Positions 53,240-62,205 are shown, numbered from the stretch's first letter. The stretch is DNA of 64,000 nt from Bradyrhizobium sp. dw_78 (GCF_018449525.1 NZ_JAAVUS010000003.1:372001-436000); one strand, 5' to 3'. The notes: a model not told the origin generated them from the sequence alone. Translations and numbers: made by a program.

Positions 53240-54109
53240 ATGGATATTCTTCAGATCGTTGCGAACGGGGTGCCGGCCGGCATGATGTACGGGCTGGTCG
53301 CGCTCGGCATTGTGCTCATCCATAACGGCACCAATGTCGTCCATTTCGGCTATGGCGAGCAGATTACGCTGTCGGCCTATATCGTGGTCGTGTTGCAGGT
53401 CATTTTCCACGTCCCGTTCTGGCTTGCCTGCCTGGTGTCGATCGTGCTGTCGGCCTTGTTCGGACTGGCCATCTATCTCGGCATTCTCGGCCCCCTACGC
53501 CGGACGCCCCTGATCGTGCAGATCATCGCGACGCTGGCCATCGGTCTTGGAATACGCGAAGGGCTGCGGGCCTTCATGGGGCCGGACCCGTGGCCGTTTC
53601 CGGCAATTGTCGCGAATAAAGTCTATGACGTGCATGGTGTGTTCATCACCACGGCGAACATCGTGGTGGTGACGGTTTCCATCGCGATCGCGGCGCTGCT
53701 GTTCCTGTTCTTCCGGCTGTCGCGATATGGGCACGCGATTCTCGCGGCGTGCGAGAGCCCGCGAGGGGCCTCGATCGTCGGGATTTCGGTGAAGCAGGTG
53801 TCGGCGGCGATCTGGGTCCTGGCATCGGTGCTGGCCGCAGTTGCCGCGTTATTGATGGCGCCGGTGCTGACGCTGTCGCCGGACATGGGATTGATCGCGA
53901 TCAAGGGATTTTGCGCGGCTATTTTGGGCGGTTTCGTCAGCCTGCCCGGCGCGATCGTCGGCGGGGTCCTGCTCGGGCTGATCGAGACCGCGGCAGGATA
54001 TTATATTTCCACCGCGACGAAAGACATGGTCGCTTACGGCGCGCTGATCGCCATGGTGATCTTCATGCCGCAGGGGCTGCTCGGAAAACGCCAGATAAAG
54101 AAGGTTTGA
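53240..54109 (+). CDS. ABC importer 2: permease, LivH type
   Basis: 289 aa with about eight spans. Opening QIVANGVPAGMMYGLVALG and NVVHFGYGEQITLSAY are LivH-like. No strong ribosome site is seen before ATG 53240. Separated from its receptor gene by a repeat pair, followed within 2 bp by the LivM-type gene. Confidence 0.9.
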   Translation: MDILQIVANGVPAGMMYGLVALGIVLIHNGTNVVHFGYGEQITLSAYIVVVLQVIFHVPFWLACLVSIVLSALFGLAIYLGILGPLRRTPLIVQIIATLAIGLGIREGLRAFMGPDPWPFPAIVANKVYDVHGVFITTANIVVVTVSIAIAALLFLFFRLSRYGHAILAACESPRGASIVGISVKQVSAAIWVLASVLAAVAALLMAPVLTLSPDMGLIAIKGFCAAILGGFVSLPGAIVGGVLLGLIETAAGYYISTATKDMVAYGALIAMVIFMPQGLLGKRQIKKV

Positions 54110-54111
54110 CG

Positions 54112-55059
54112 ATGGACAAGCGCCTGATGCTTGCCTTGTTGATCGCCTGTCTCGCCGCGCTGGCGGCCGGACCGGCATTTCTCTCCGTGCATGCCATTGT
54201 CCTGATCACGCTGATCGCGACGACGTCCATCATCACCTCGGGCCTCAGCATCGTCACCGGGCTTGCGGGGCAGATCACGCTGGCGCAGGCGGCGTTCTGC
54301 GCTTTCGGGGCCTATGGCGCTTCATTGATGTCGTCCTATGCGGGAGTCCCGATGTGGGTGACGATCCCGGTCGCGACCGTGATCACGGCCTTCATCGGTT
54401 ACGGCCTCGGTGTGGCGTCGCTGCGCGTGGAAGGCCACTATCTGGCATTGGTGACGCTGGCATTCGCCGGGATCGTCAACCTCGGAATTCTGAACCTTGC
54501 CGATCTGACGGGCGGCGCGGTGGGGCACGCCGTCGAGCCCTTTGTGTTTTTCGGATATTCGCTCACCTCGCCGACGCAGCTTTATTATCTCTCCATGATT
54601 TCGGCGCTGATCGTGTTGTGGGGTGTTTTCAACCTGATCCGGTCGCGTTGGGGCCGCGCCTTCAGCGCACTTCGCCAGAGCGAGGTGGCGTCGCTGAGCC
54701 TGGGCGTCGACGTTCGCCGCGCCAAGGCCGTCGCGTTCGGGCTGAGCGCCGGGCTCGCGGCGCTGGGCGGCGCGCTGCAATCGCTCCAGACCACCTATCT
54801 CGATCCGGTTCAGTTTACGGTCCTGACCGGCGTGTCGTATCTGTCGGTCATGGTGATCGGGGGGCTTGGCCGGCTGTCCGGGGCCATCATCGGGGCCGCG
54901 ATTTTCGTGTTGCTGCCCGATTTGCTCGGCGCCTTCAAAACCTACATGGGGTTGATCTTCGCCGTGCTGTTGCTCGGGATTATCATGGTCGCGCCCTCCG
55001 GGCTGGGAGATCTCGTCTCGCGTCATCGCTGGTTCAAGTCGCGGGAGGCCGTTTCGTGA
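54112..55059 (+). CDS. ABC importer 2: permease, LivM type
   Basis: 315 aa, about nine to ten spans. GLSIVTGLAGQITLAQAAFC and SLGVDVRRAKAVAFGLSAG are family marks; GGLGRLSGAIIGAAIFVLLPD near the C-terminus (given as GGLGRLSGAIIGA). Overlaps the next start by four bases. Confidence 0.9.
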   Translation: MDKRLMLALLIACLAALAAGPAFLSVHAIVLITLIATTSIITSGLSIVTGLAGQITLAQAAFCAFGAYGASLMSSYAGVPMWVTIPVATVITAFIGYGLGVASLRVEGHYLALVTLAFAGIVNLGILNLADLTGGAVGHAVEPFVFFGYSLTSPTQLYYLSMISALIVLWGVFNLIRSRWGRAFSALRQSEVASLSLGVDVRRAKAVAFGLSAGLAALGGALQSLQTTYLDPVQFTVLTGVSYLSVMVIGGLGRLSGAIIGAAIFVLLPDLLGAFKTYMGLIFAVLLLGIIMVAPSGLGDLVSRHRWFKSREAVS

Positions 55060-55817
55060 GCGGATTGCTGTCGCTCTGCGACGTCACCGTCCGCTTCGGC
55101 GGGCTGGTTGCCGTCAACAACGTCAGTATCGACGTGCAGGAGGGCATGATTCACAGCCTGATCGGGCCGAACGGCGCGGGAAAGACCACGATCATCAATA
55201 CGGTGACCGGCGTGTATGCGCCGACAGAAGGAGCGATCTATTTTGACGGCCTGCCCCTGGCCGGGGTCCCGCCCAATCAGATCTGCCGCCGCGGGCTCAC
55301 CCGGACCTTCCAGAACACCGAGCTTTTCGGTGAGATGACCGTGGCGGACAACGTTCGGGTCGGGATGCACAGCACGGCGGAATATGGAATCGTATCCGCG
55401 ATCCTGGCGTCGCGGCGCTGCCGGGCGACCGAAGCGAAAATCAGCGAAAAGGTCGCTGAATTGCTCGATATCGTGAATCTGACGGATCAACGTGGAACGG
55501 CGGCCCGCGCGCTTCCGCTGGCCAAGATGCGCAGGCTGGAGCTGGCGCGCGCGCTCGCCGCCAATCCCAAGATGCTGTTGCTCGACGAGCCCGCGGCGGG
55601 ACTGCGCGCATCCGAGATCGAGGAAATGAACGCGACGCTGCTGATGCTTCGCGACAAGCTCAAGATCGCGATATTGCTGGTGGACCACGTTATGCCGGTG
55701 GTGATGGGCGTGTCTGACCGGATCACGGTGGTCAATTTCGGCCAGAAGATCGCCGAAGGAACGCCAAAGGACGTGCAGTCGAATCCGGCCGTGATCGCCG
55801 CCTATCTGGGGCATTAG
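55056..55817 (+). CDS. ABC importer 2: ATPase, LivG type
   Basis: 253 aa from GTG 55056, which overlaps the preceding stop (GTGA) with GGGAGG 8 bp upstream. Walker A GPNGAGKTT, RTFQNTELFGEMTVADNV, and Walker B MLLLDEPAAGL. The signature position reads ALPLAKMRRLELARAL where family members have LSxGxQ, so the ABC signature is degenerate; the partner subunit has an intact one. Confidence 0.88.
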   Translation: MSGLLSLCDVTVRFGGLVAVNNVSIDVQEGMIHSLIGPNGAGKTTIINTVTGVYAPTEGAIYFDGLPLAGVPPNQICRRGLTRTFQNTELFGEMTVADNVRVGMHSTAEYGIVSAILASRRCRATEAKISEKVAELLDIVNLTDQRGTAARALPLAKMRRLELARALAANPKMLLLDEPAAGLRASEIEEMNATLLMLRDKLKIAILLVDHVMPVVMGVSDRITVVNFGQKIAEGTPKDVQSNPAVIAAYLGH

Positions 55818-55818
55818 G

Positions 55819-56523
55819 ATGCTGGAAGTCGAACATCTCAATGCCGGTTACGGCCTGGTGCAGGTTCTCAACGACGTCACGCTTTCGGTGCCGGAAGGCG
55901 CGATCGTGACGCTGCTCGGCGCCAACGGCGCCGGCAAGACCACCGCGCTGAATACGATTGCGGGATTGATGCGGCCGTGGTCCGGGCAGGTGACGTTCCG
56001 CAACCGGCGATGCGACGCGCTCCCGGCGCACCGGATCGTGCGGCAGGGGTTGTCGCTTGTGGCGGAACAGCGTGAACTGTTTCTCAGCATGACGATCCTG
56101 GAAAATCTGATGCTGGGCGCCTATACGCGCAATGACCAGAAGGAGATCCGGGAAAGCCTGGAACTGGTGTTCGAGATCTTTCCCCGTCTGGCCGAGCGCA
56201 AGGCCCAGGTGGCGCGCACCTTGTCCGGCGGCGAACAGCAGATGCTTGCGATCGGCCGCGGGCTGATGGCGAAGCCGTCCTTGCTGCTGCTGGATGAGCC
56301 CTCGCTTGGCATCGCGCCGCTGGTGGTGCTGGAAATTTTCGACCAGATCCGCAAGATCAACCGGCTCGGCGTGTCGGTCTTCGTGGTGGAGCAGAATGCC
56401 AAGATCGCGCTTGAGGTCGCCAGCTATGGCTACGTGATGGAGAACGGACGCATCACGGTCGAGGGCGCGGCGGATGTGCTGCGCAGCAATCCGAAGATTC
56501 AGGAAGCCTATCTCGGCATCTAG
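55819..56523 (+). CDS. ABC importer 2: ATPase, LivF type
   Basis: 234 aa. Walker A GANGAGKTT, LivF-type LVAEQRELFLSMTILENL, intact signature LSGGEQQMLAIGRGL and Walker B LLLLDEPSLGIAP. Ends importer 2; a CCGGCCG-TGTG-CGGCC hairpin lies about 75 bp downstream. Confidence 0.93.
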   Translation: MLEVEHLNAGYGLVQVLNDVTLSVPEGAIVTLLGANGAGKTTALNTIAGLMRPWSGQVTFRNRRCDALPAHRIVRQGLSLVAEQRELFLSMTILENLMLGAYTRNDQKEIRESLELVFEIFPRLAERKAQVARTLSGGEQQMLAIGRGLMAKPSLLLLDEPSLGIAPLVVLEIFDQIRKINRLGVSVFVVEQNAKIALEVASYGYVMENGRITVEGAADVLRSNPKIQEAYLGI

Positions 56524-56832
56524 TTCGTGACGGCCATGACAATCGCCGGGACGCGGCGCTGCTTAACTATTCAGCGTACAGGTCTGCGGCCACAGGCTTT
56601 CCAGTCCGGCCGTGTGCGGCCCGGCTGAAATATAACAATACGAATATATTACAATGGCTTACGGCCAGTGCCGACGCGGCCGGCGGCCGCGGCTGCCGGC
56701 CGCCCGGCACACGAAAAGCGCGCCAGGGCAGGCGCGTCTTTGGGCTTGACCGGGTCTCCGAGATACCTTTATTACAAAGGTAAATCATGCGGTATAATTG
56801 GCTTTCTGTGGCGCTGTTGCCGGAGTTTCGAG
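56524..56832. other. Control region ahead of the two-component monooxygenase
   Basis: Holds a GC hairpin near 56600-56622 that may end the importer 2 transcript, an AT-rich stretch (56628-56655), and then the operator and -10 box of the next unit. No credible ORF. Confidence 0.5.
56764..56798 (+). promoter_or_regulatory. Palindromic operator and -10 box for the flavin reductase unit
   Basis: TACCTTT-N5-AAAGGTA (56764-56782) is a perfect 7-bp dyad; TATAAT follows at 56793-56798. The dyad occupies the -35 zone, where no consensus hexamer exists, so the binder may be an activator, or a repressor that blocks polymerase. The start codon is 35 bp downstream. Confidence 0.6.
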
Positions 56833-57351
56833 TTGATTGATCGTCACGCCTTTCGCAGGGCTTTGTCCCAGTTCGCCACCGGCGTTGCGGTCGTCACGGC
56901 GCGCGGCGATGCCGGCGCCGCGGTCGGCATGACGATGAGTTCGTTCAATTCGGTGTCGCTCGATCCGCCGCTGGTGCTTTTCAGCGTGGAGCGGAAAGCC
57001 TACAGCCTGCCGTCGATGCTGGCTGCGAACGGATATGCCGTGAATATCCTGAGCCGGCAGCAGGAAGCGCTTTCGAACCAGTTCGCGAAATCGCTCGGCG
57101 ACAAATGGAGCGATGTCGAACACAGCCTCGGCCATGCCCAGTCGCCGCTGATTCACGGTGTACTCGCTCATTTCGAATGCGAGCCCTATGCCAACCACGA
57201 CGGCGGCGACCACGTCATATTCATCGGCCGCGTCATCCGGTTCACGGCGCGAGAGGACGGCGAGCCGTTAGTGTTCTTCCGCGGCAAATACCACAATGTC
57301 AGCCTGCACGACCAGCGCCAGCCGGCATGGCCGCTGCCGATCCATTACTGA
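56833..57351 (+). CDS. Flavin reductase (HpaC-like) of a two-component monooxygenase
   Basis: 172 aa, FMN-binding split-barrel: TGVAVVTARG, GMTMSSFNSVSLDPPLVLFS and VNILSRQQ are typical. It would reduce FAD or FMN with NAD(P)H and pass it to the oxygenase encoded 35 bp downstream. The start is taken as TTG 56833 with GGAG 7 bp upstream; codons further up cover the promoter. Confidence 0.88.
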   Translation: MIDRHAFRRALSQFATGVAVVTARGDAGAAVGMTMSSFNSVSLDPPLVLFSVERKAYSLPSMLAANGYAVNILSRQQEALSNQFAKSLGDKWSDVEHSLGHAQSPLIHGVLAHFECEPYANHDGGDHVIFIGRVIRFTAREDGEPLVFFRGKYHNVSLHDQRQPAWPLPIHY

Positions 57352-57386
57352 ATTCGTTTTCGTTGCATTGAAGAAGGACAGATAGA

Positions 57387-58865
57387 ATGATGAAAACTGG
57401 CAAACAGCATATCTCCGGGCTGCGAGATGGGCGCACGATTTTCATCGATGGCGAACGCGTCGATGACGTGACGCAGCACCAGGCCTTCGCGCGATCTATC
57501 GCATCGGTGGGCCGGCTGTTTGATTTCGCGTCCGCGCCGGAAAACCGATCGCTGATGACCTACACCGCGCCCAATGGCGAGCCGGCCAACCGGATATGGG
57601 AGCTGCCGCTGAACTACGCCGATCTGGTGCAGCGAAGGCGTGCGCTTGAGACGTGGGGCGGCCTGCATGGCGGCTTTATGGGGCGCGCGCCGGATCACGT
57701 CGCATCCTGTATCGCAGGCATGTATATGGGTCTCGATGTCTTTGAGGCTTATGACCGGGACCGGGCCAAGGCCCTGGCCGACTATTATGCCTATGCGCGC
57801 GACCGGGATCTTTACCTGACCTATGTGATCATCAATCCGCAGGCCGATCGCTCCAAGAGCGCTTCGCAGCAGAAGGACGCGTTTCTGACAGCTGCCGTCG
57901 TCGATCAGGATGCCGAAGGGATCACGGTTCGCGGCGCCAAGATGCTTGCGACCGGCGGCATCATGGCGGATGAGGTGTTTGTCACCAGCATCCAGCCGCT
58001 TCAGCCCGGCGACGAAGCGCACGCATTGTCGTTCGCGATCCCGATGAATGCAAAGGGCCTGACCCTGCTCTCGCGGAAGTCGTACGAGGAAGCCTCGCCA
58101 TCGGTATTCGACAATCCGTTGTCCAGCCGCTTCGATGAGAATGACGCGGTGATTTATTTCGACGACGTCAAGGTGCCCTGGGATCGCATCTTCATCTTCA
58201 AGAATCTCGAAATGTGCCAGAAGCAGTTTCATGCGACCCCGGCTCATGTCTATCAGAATTACCAGGCGATGGTGCGCCTGTCCGTCAAGGTCCGTTTTCT
58301 GGCGGGGATCGCCCAGCGGATCGCCGAGATCAACGGCATCGTCGGCTTCCCGCAGGTGCGCGAGACGTTGGGCCAACTGGCCGCGGAGGTCGGGATGGTC
58401 GACGCCTTCGTCGCCGGCATGGAAGCCAAGGGCACGAATTATGGCCGCTATTTCATACCCGACCGGCACATGCTCTACGCGGCGCTCACGCTGACGCAGC
58501 AGCTTTATCCGAAGATACTGAATACGCTGCGCGACCTCGCCGGCGGCGGTATGATCATGTTGCCGTCGTCGGTCGACGATTTCAACAACCCGCAGATTGC
58601 AGCACTGATCGGACGGACCCAGCAGTCGCCAGCGGCGAACGCAACCGACAAGGTGAAGTTCTACAAGCTGGCCTGGGATGCGGTAGGATCGGAGTTTGCA
58701 TCCCGCCACCAGCAATATGAGATGTTCTATTCCGGCGCGACCTTTGTTACCAAGGGGCACTCGTTCCGGACGTATGACTGGGGCGCGGCCCGCGAGCTCG
58801 TGAGTCAGATGCTGGACGGCTACGACCTTGAAGACGAACTGAAGCGATCGGAGGCGCCCGCGTAG
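57387..58865 (+). CDS. 4-hydroxyphenylacetate 3-monooxygenase family oxygenase (HpaB-like)
   Basis: 492 aa, FADH2-dependent hydroxylase with the acyl-CoA dehydrogenase fold. Family features: GRTIFIDGERVDDVT, HGGFMGRAPDHVAS, VKMLATGG-like GAKMLATGGIMADE, and FDDVKVPWDRIF. It presumably hydroxylates a phenol or hydroxypyridine ring with FADH2 supplied by the reductase upstream. AAGGACAG precedes the ATG. The substrate may differ from 4-hydroxyphenylacetate. Confidence 0.9.
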   Translation: MMKTGKQHISGLRDGRTIFIDGERVDDVTQHQAFARSIASVGRLFDFASAPENRSLMTYTAPNGEPANRIWELPLNYADLVQRRRALETWGGLHGGFMGRAPDHVASCIAGMYMGLDVFEAYDRDRAKALADYYAYARDRDLYLTYVIINPQADRSKSASQQKDAFLTAAVVDQDAEGITVRGAKMLATGGIMADEVFVTSIQPLQPGDEAHALSFAIPMNAKGLTLLSRKSYEEASPSVFDNPLSSRFDENDAVIYFDDVKVPWDRIFIFKNLEMCQKQFHATPAHVYQNYQAMVRLSVKVRFLAGIAQRIAEINGIVGFPQVRETLGQLAAEVGMVDAFVAGMEAKGTNYGRYFIPDRHMLYAALTLTQQLYPKILNTLRDLAGGGMIMLPSSVDDFNNPQIAALIGRTQQSPAANATDKVKFYKLAWDAVGSEFASRHQQYEMFYSGATFVTKGHSFRTYDWGAARELVSQMLDGYDLEDELKRSEAPA

Positions 58866-58890
58866 AGGAGAGCGCAACTGGGGACAGCGA

Positions 58891-60579
58891 ATGCACCTTG
58901 AGACCGATGTTCTGGTGATTGGCGCCGGCGGCGCCGGCATGTATGCCGCGCTCGAGGCGGACCGCGCCGGTGCCTCGGTTATCCTCGCCGACCGCAGCCT
59001 GATCGGTCGCGGCGGGGCGACCGTCATGGCGCAGATGACGGTTGCGGTCGCGCTCGGCGAGCAGACGCCCGATCACTGGGAATATCATCTTGCCGATACG
59101 CTCACGGCCGGACGCGGCCTGTGCGACGAGCGTCTGGCGGCGATATTATGCGAGGACGGGCCGCGACGCATCCGCGAGATGGATGACTGGAAGGTCGGCT
59201 GGGCGCGCGAGGACGGTCATATCAAGCAGGCGCAGGCGCCGGGCCACGATCGGCCGCGCTGTGTCTATGTGGACTTTCTGTCGACCGGTCCCGCGGTTTC
59301 CCGGACCTTGCGCACGCAGCTCAACGGCGTGAGCGGGATCCGCCGCATTGGCGATCTTGCGATCGTCGATATTGCCGTCCGCGACGGCGAAGCCTGCGGT
59401 GCGGTCGCGCTGCATGTCCCGACCGGACGCATAGTGACGATCGCCGCGAGGTCGGTCGTGATCGCAACCGGTGGGTTGACGCGGCTCTACCGGCGCAACA
59501 GCGCGTCATCGAACATGGGGGGCGACGGCTACGCGCTTGCGCTTCGCGCCGGCGCCGAACTCATCGATATGGAGTTCGTGCAGTTCTTTCCGATCGGTCA
59601 TCTCGCACCCCGGCTTGTCGGCATGGACCCGATCATGTGGGACCCGTTTCGCTACAAGCTCGGCGGCAAGCTGCTGAATTCAGAGATGCAGGAATTCGAG
59701 GAGGGCTATGCCAGCGCTGATACGCGCAGCGACGGCAATTACGTGCTGACGCGCGATCTCGCGACCTATGCCATCTCGAAGGAGGTCGAGGCCGGACGCG
59801 GCAGCCCGGCGGGCGGCGCCTATCTGAGCTTCCAGCATATCCCCGAGGCGGACATTCGCCGGGCCTTCGGTCCGGTCGTCGACCGGCTGGCCGCCAACGG
59901 GATCGATCTCGCCCGTCAGCCGGTGGAGGTGGCGCCGATCGCGCATTATCATATGGGCGGCATCCGGGTGGATGATGCGCTCCAGACGAAGATTGCGGGA
60001 CTTTATGCCTGTGGCGAAGCGGTGGGCGGCGCCAACGGCGCCAACCGGCTTTCCGGCAATGCGATCACCGAGGCTTTGGTGTTTGGCGCGCGCGCCGGCC
60101 GTCATGCCGCGCTTCGTGCGTCGAATGGCGCGGTCGCATGGTCGGCGGAGGCCGCGCGTCCCGCGGTCGATCTGGTGAACAGCGCCACGCGGCGGGATGC
60201 TCCGAATACCGCGGCCATGATCGTCGAGCTTCAAGCGCTGATGGCCGAGAAGGCTGGCCCGTTCCGCACCGACGAAAACCTCCGCATCGCCGCCGACGCG
60301 CTGGCGCGACTGACCAGGGATATCGGCGAGACGCCGCTTTCGTCTGCCGACGGGTTCGATCCCGTCCTGGTCGACTGGCTCGACCTTCGCAACATGTTGC
60401 TGGTGGCGCAATCTGTCGTGCTGCCGGCGCTTGCCCGCACTGAGAGCCGTGGCGCGCACCAGCGCGAGGATTACCCGGGCCTCGATGACAGCTGGGCCGT
60501 CAATCAGCTTGTCAGTCTCTCGGATGGAAGGCTCGAACTCAGCCGAAGTGCGCCGGTGACGGGAAGGGGCGCCGCATGA
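58891..60579 (+). CDS. Fumarate reductase/succinate dehydrogenase-like flavoprotein
   Basis: 562 aa. FAD motif GAGGAG (11-16); catalytic-domain elements GRGSPAGGAYLSF, HYHMGGIRV (near 352) and GANRLSGNAI match SdhA/FrdA. It lacks a heme domain and signal peptide, so it is cytoplasmic. It overlaps a small [2Fe-2S] gene by 4 bp. The pair may reduce a C=C bond of an unsaturated acid or act as a dehydrogenase; true Sdh is unlikely because there are no membrane subunits and no full SdhB. Confidence 0.88.
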   Translation: MHLETDVLVIGAGGAGMYAALEADRAGASVILADRSLIGRGGATVMAQMTVAVALGEQTPDHWEYHLADTLTAGRGLCDERLAAILCEDGPRRIREMDDWKVGWAREDGHIKQAQAPGHDRPRCVYVDFLSTGPAVSRTLRTQLNGVSGIRRIGDLAIVDIAVRDGEACGAVALHVPTGRIVTIAARSVVIATGGLTRLYRRNSASSNMGGDGYALALRAGAELIDMEFVQFFPIGHLAPRLVGMDPIMWDPFRYKLGGKLLNSEMQEFEEGYASADTRSDGNYVLTRDLATYAISKEVEAGRGSPAGGAYLSFQHIPEADIRRAFGPVVDRLAANGIDLARQPVEVAPIAHYHMGGIRVDDALQTKIAGLYACGEAVGGANGANRLSGNAITEALVFGARAGRHAALRASNGAVAWSAEAARPAVDLVNSATRRDAPNTAAMIVELQALMAEKAGPFRTDENLRIAADALARLTRDIGETPLSSADGFDPVLVDWLDLRNMLLVAQSVVLPALARTESRGAHQREDYPGLDDSWAVNQLVSLSDGRLELSRSAPVTGRGAA

Positions 60580-60911
60580 AGGCAACGCTTGCCATTCAGC
60601 GTGGATCGCCCGGCGAGGCCTCGCACACCGAGACGCTGGAAGTGGCCTTCGAGCCCGGCCAGTCGGTGCTTGATGGTCTGCGGGTGCTGCGAAGGGATAT
60701 CGACCCGTCGCTGGCGTTTCGCTTTTCCTGCATCAATGCCAACGCCTGCAAGGAATGCATGATGCTGATCGACGGCAAGGTGGACTACGCCTGCACCGTG
60801 CGCCTTAAGGAAGGTGTGACCACGCTCGCGCCGCTTCCGAAGAAGAAGCTGATCCGTGATCTCGTCACAGAGATCGCACCGCCCGACGAGCGGCTTCTGC
60901 CGTCGTCTTAG
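60576..60911 (+). CDS. Stand-alone [2Fe-2S] domain of SdhB/FrdB type
   Basis: 111 aa. Cluster ligands C52, C58, C61 and C73 (C-x5-C-x2-C-x11-C in SCINANACKECMM ... YAC) correspond to the N-terminal plant-type ferredoxin domain of SdhB. The C-terminal domain with the [4Fe-4S] and [3Fe-4S] clusters is absent and no sequence for it follows. ATGA overlap with the flavoprotein gene indicates an obligate partner. An external electron carrier must connect to it. Confidence 0.88.
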   Translation: MKATLAIQRGSPGEASHTETLEVAFEPGQSVLDGLRVLRRDIDPSLAFRFSCINANACKECMMLIDGKVDYACTVRLKEGVTTLAPLPKKKLIRDLVTEIAPPDERLLPSS

Positions 60912-60918
60912 AGCCTTA

Positions 60919-61012
60919 CCGGTTCTGATTGAATCAGAGCCGGGCCCCCATATTTTGGTTTGACGCGTTTTCTTCACGCGAACCGGACGCCACTTCGCTC
61001 GAAAACGCTATA
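60919..61012 (+). repeat. Modules C and B after the flavoprotein operon
   Basis: CCGGTTCTGATT-G-AATCAGAGCCGG (60919-60943) is followed by forward module B (60958-61012). C then B on the plus strand mirrors the reverse pairs at 39555 and 53072. It lies between convergent genes (stops at 60911 and 61041) and may serve as terminator. Confidence 0.78.
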
Positions 61013-61040
61013 GGCCCGCCTCTCCAGAACGCGGTCAAAT

Positions 61041-62051
61041 TCACTCCACGATCGCCGCCGCCTCGGCCGGGACTCTGGCCCGCCAGGCGGCGATCGGCGC
61101 TTTCGCCGCGTCGCGAAGTGCTGCGATAATCGACGGGTCGACCGGGGCTCGGATATTCACGCCATTTAATCGCATCTGTGCGAGGTTCTCGGACATCCGG
61201 TTGGCGAGAGCCTCGAACTGACGCTTTTCCGTTTCAGCCGCGGCCATCGTGACCTGGTCCTGAACCTCCGCCGGAAGCATTTCGAAAGCGTCCATGCGGA
61301 CGAAGGCGAGCGAGATGGGAACGGCGTAGTTGATCGGAGTGAAGTGCGGCAGGTAGCGCCAGAGCCCTTTTTCGGCGCCTCCGTCGCCGGAGGTGAGGAT
61401 CGCATTCAGCTTGCGGTCCTTTACCCCGGCGAGCGCCTCATTGAATGGAAGATATTCGGCCTTCGCGCCCATCACCCGCATGACCTCGGCCGAGTTGTAG
61501 TCAAAGGTTCGTATCGTTGCCGCGCGAAGATCGTCGGCGTTATCGAGGGCCCGATCCGACCACAGGCCGGTCGAGGGCCATATGGTCATATAAAGAAGCT
61601 TGAGCCCCCGTGTTTGCAGCGCCCTCTCATAGAACGGACGCGCCTTCGTGTTGATCGTCTTCGCGGCATCGATCGATTGTGCGACAAACGGCAGCGACGC
61701 AAGGCCGAACACGGTGTCGGATGCCTCGAGCGGCCCGGCGAAGGCGTCGCCGCCGGTGATGCGCCGCTCGCCCGCCGCGCGCAGCATCTCCCCCGAACTG
61801 ATTCCGAGTTCGTTATCGAAGGCATTGGTTGTCGTCACCAAACCTTCGGTGCGTGAAGACACCAGCCCGCCGAATGTGGCCAGACCCAATCCCGAAATAT
61901 TGCTGCTCGGATATTCGGTCGCCATTTGCCAATTCACGGGGGCATCGGCCGGCCTGTTCATTGCGGGGGGCGCTTTGTCCGGATGACGCCAGTCATAGAT
62001 ACTCGGTTTCCCGTGAATTTGGATCGAAGCCGGATGGCTGTCGAATGACAC
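61041..62051 (-). CDS. TRAP DctP-type binding protein without a signal peptide
   Basis: 336 aa from GTG 62051, or 306 aa from ATG 61961. The body is a DctP receptor: WQMATEYPSSN, FDYNSAEVMRVMGA, AILTSGDGGAEKGLWRYLPHF, and a helical tail. The expected hydrophobic leader is missing: the 40 residues before WQMATEYP are polar and Pro-rich. No DctQ/DctM membrane genes are in view. It may be a truncated pseudogene, a leader lost by rearrangement, or a cytoplasmic ligand sensor. Confidence 0.75.
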   Translation of the reverse strand: MSFDSHPASIQIHGKPSIYDWRHPDKAPPAMNRPADAPVNWQMATEYPSSNISGLGLATFGGLVSSRTEGLVTTTNAFDNELGISSGEMLRAAGERRITGGDAFAGPLEASDTVFGLASLPFVAQSIDAAKTINTKARPFYERALQTRGLKLLYMTIWPSTGLWSDRALDNADDLRAATIRTFDYNSAEVMRVMGAKAEYLPFNEALAGVKDRKLNAILTSGDGGAEKGLWRYLPHFTPINYAVPISLAFVRMDAFEMLPAEVQDQVTMAAAETEKRQFEALANRMSENLAQMRLNGVNIRAPVDPSIIAALRDAAKAPIAAWRARVPAEAAAIVE

Positions 62052-62205
62052 CCATTGGTTATCAGAACAGGATCATGCTGTGTAGGCCGGCGCGGCATGG
62101 CGGCAGTTCCCAAAGCTGGTGCGCCCCTTTTCAAACCGTCCTTTGATATCATACCCCCGTTCGGAGGCTGCAGACCGGCGGCGTGCTGGAACCTTATGCG
62201 ATGAG

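Noticed and set aside
58891..60911. Succinate dehydrogenase of the TCA cycle
   Set aside because: No membrane anchor genes, SdhB lacks its C-terminal cluster domain, and the operon context is catabolic.
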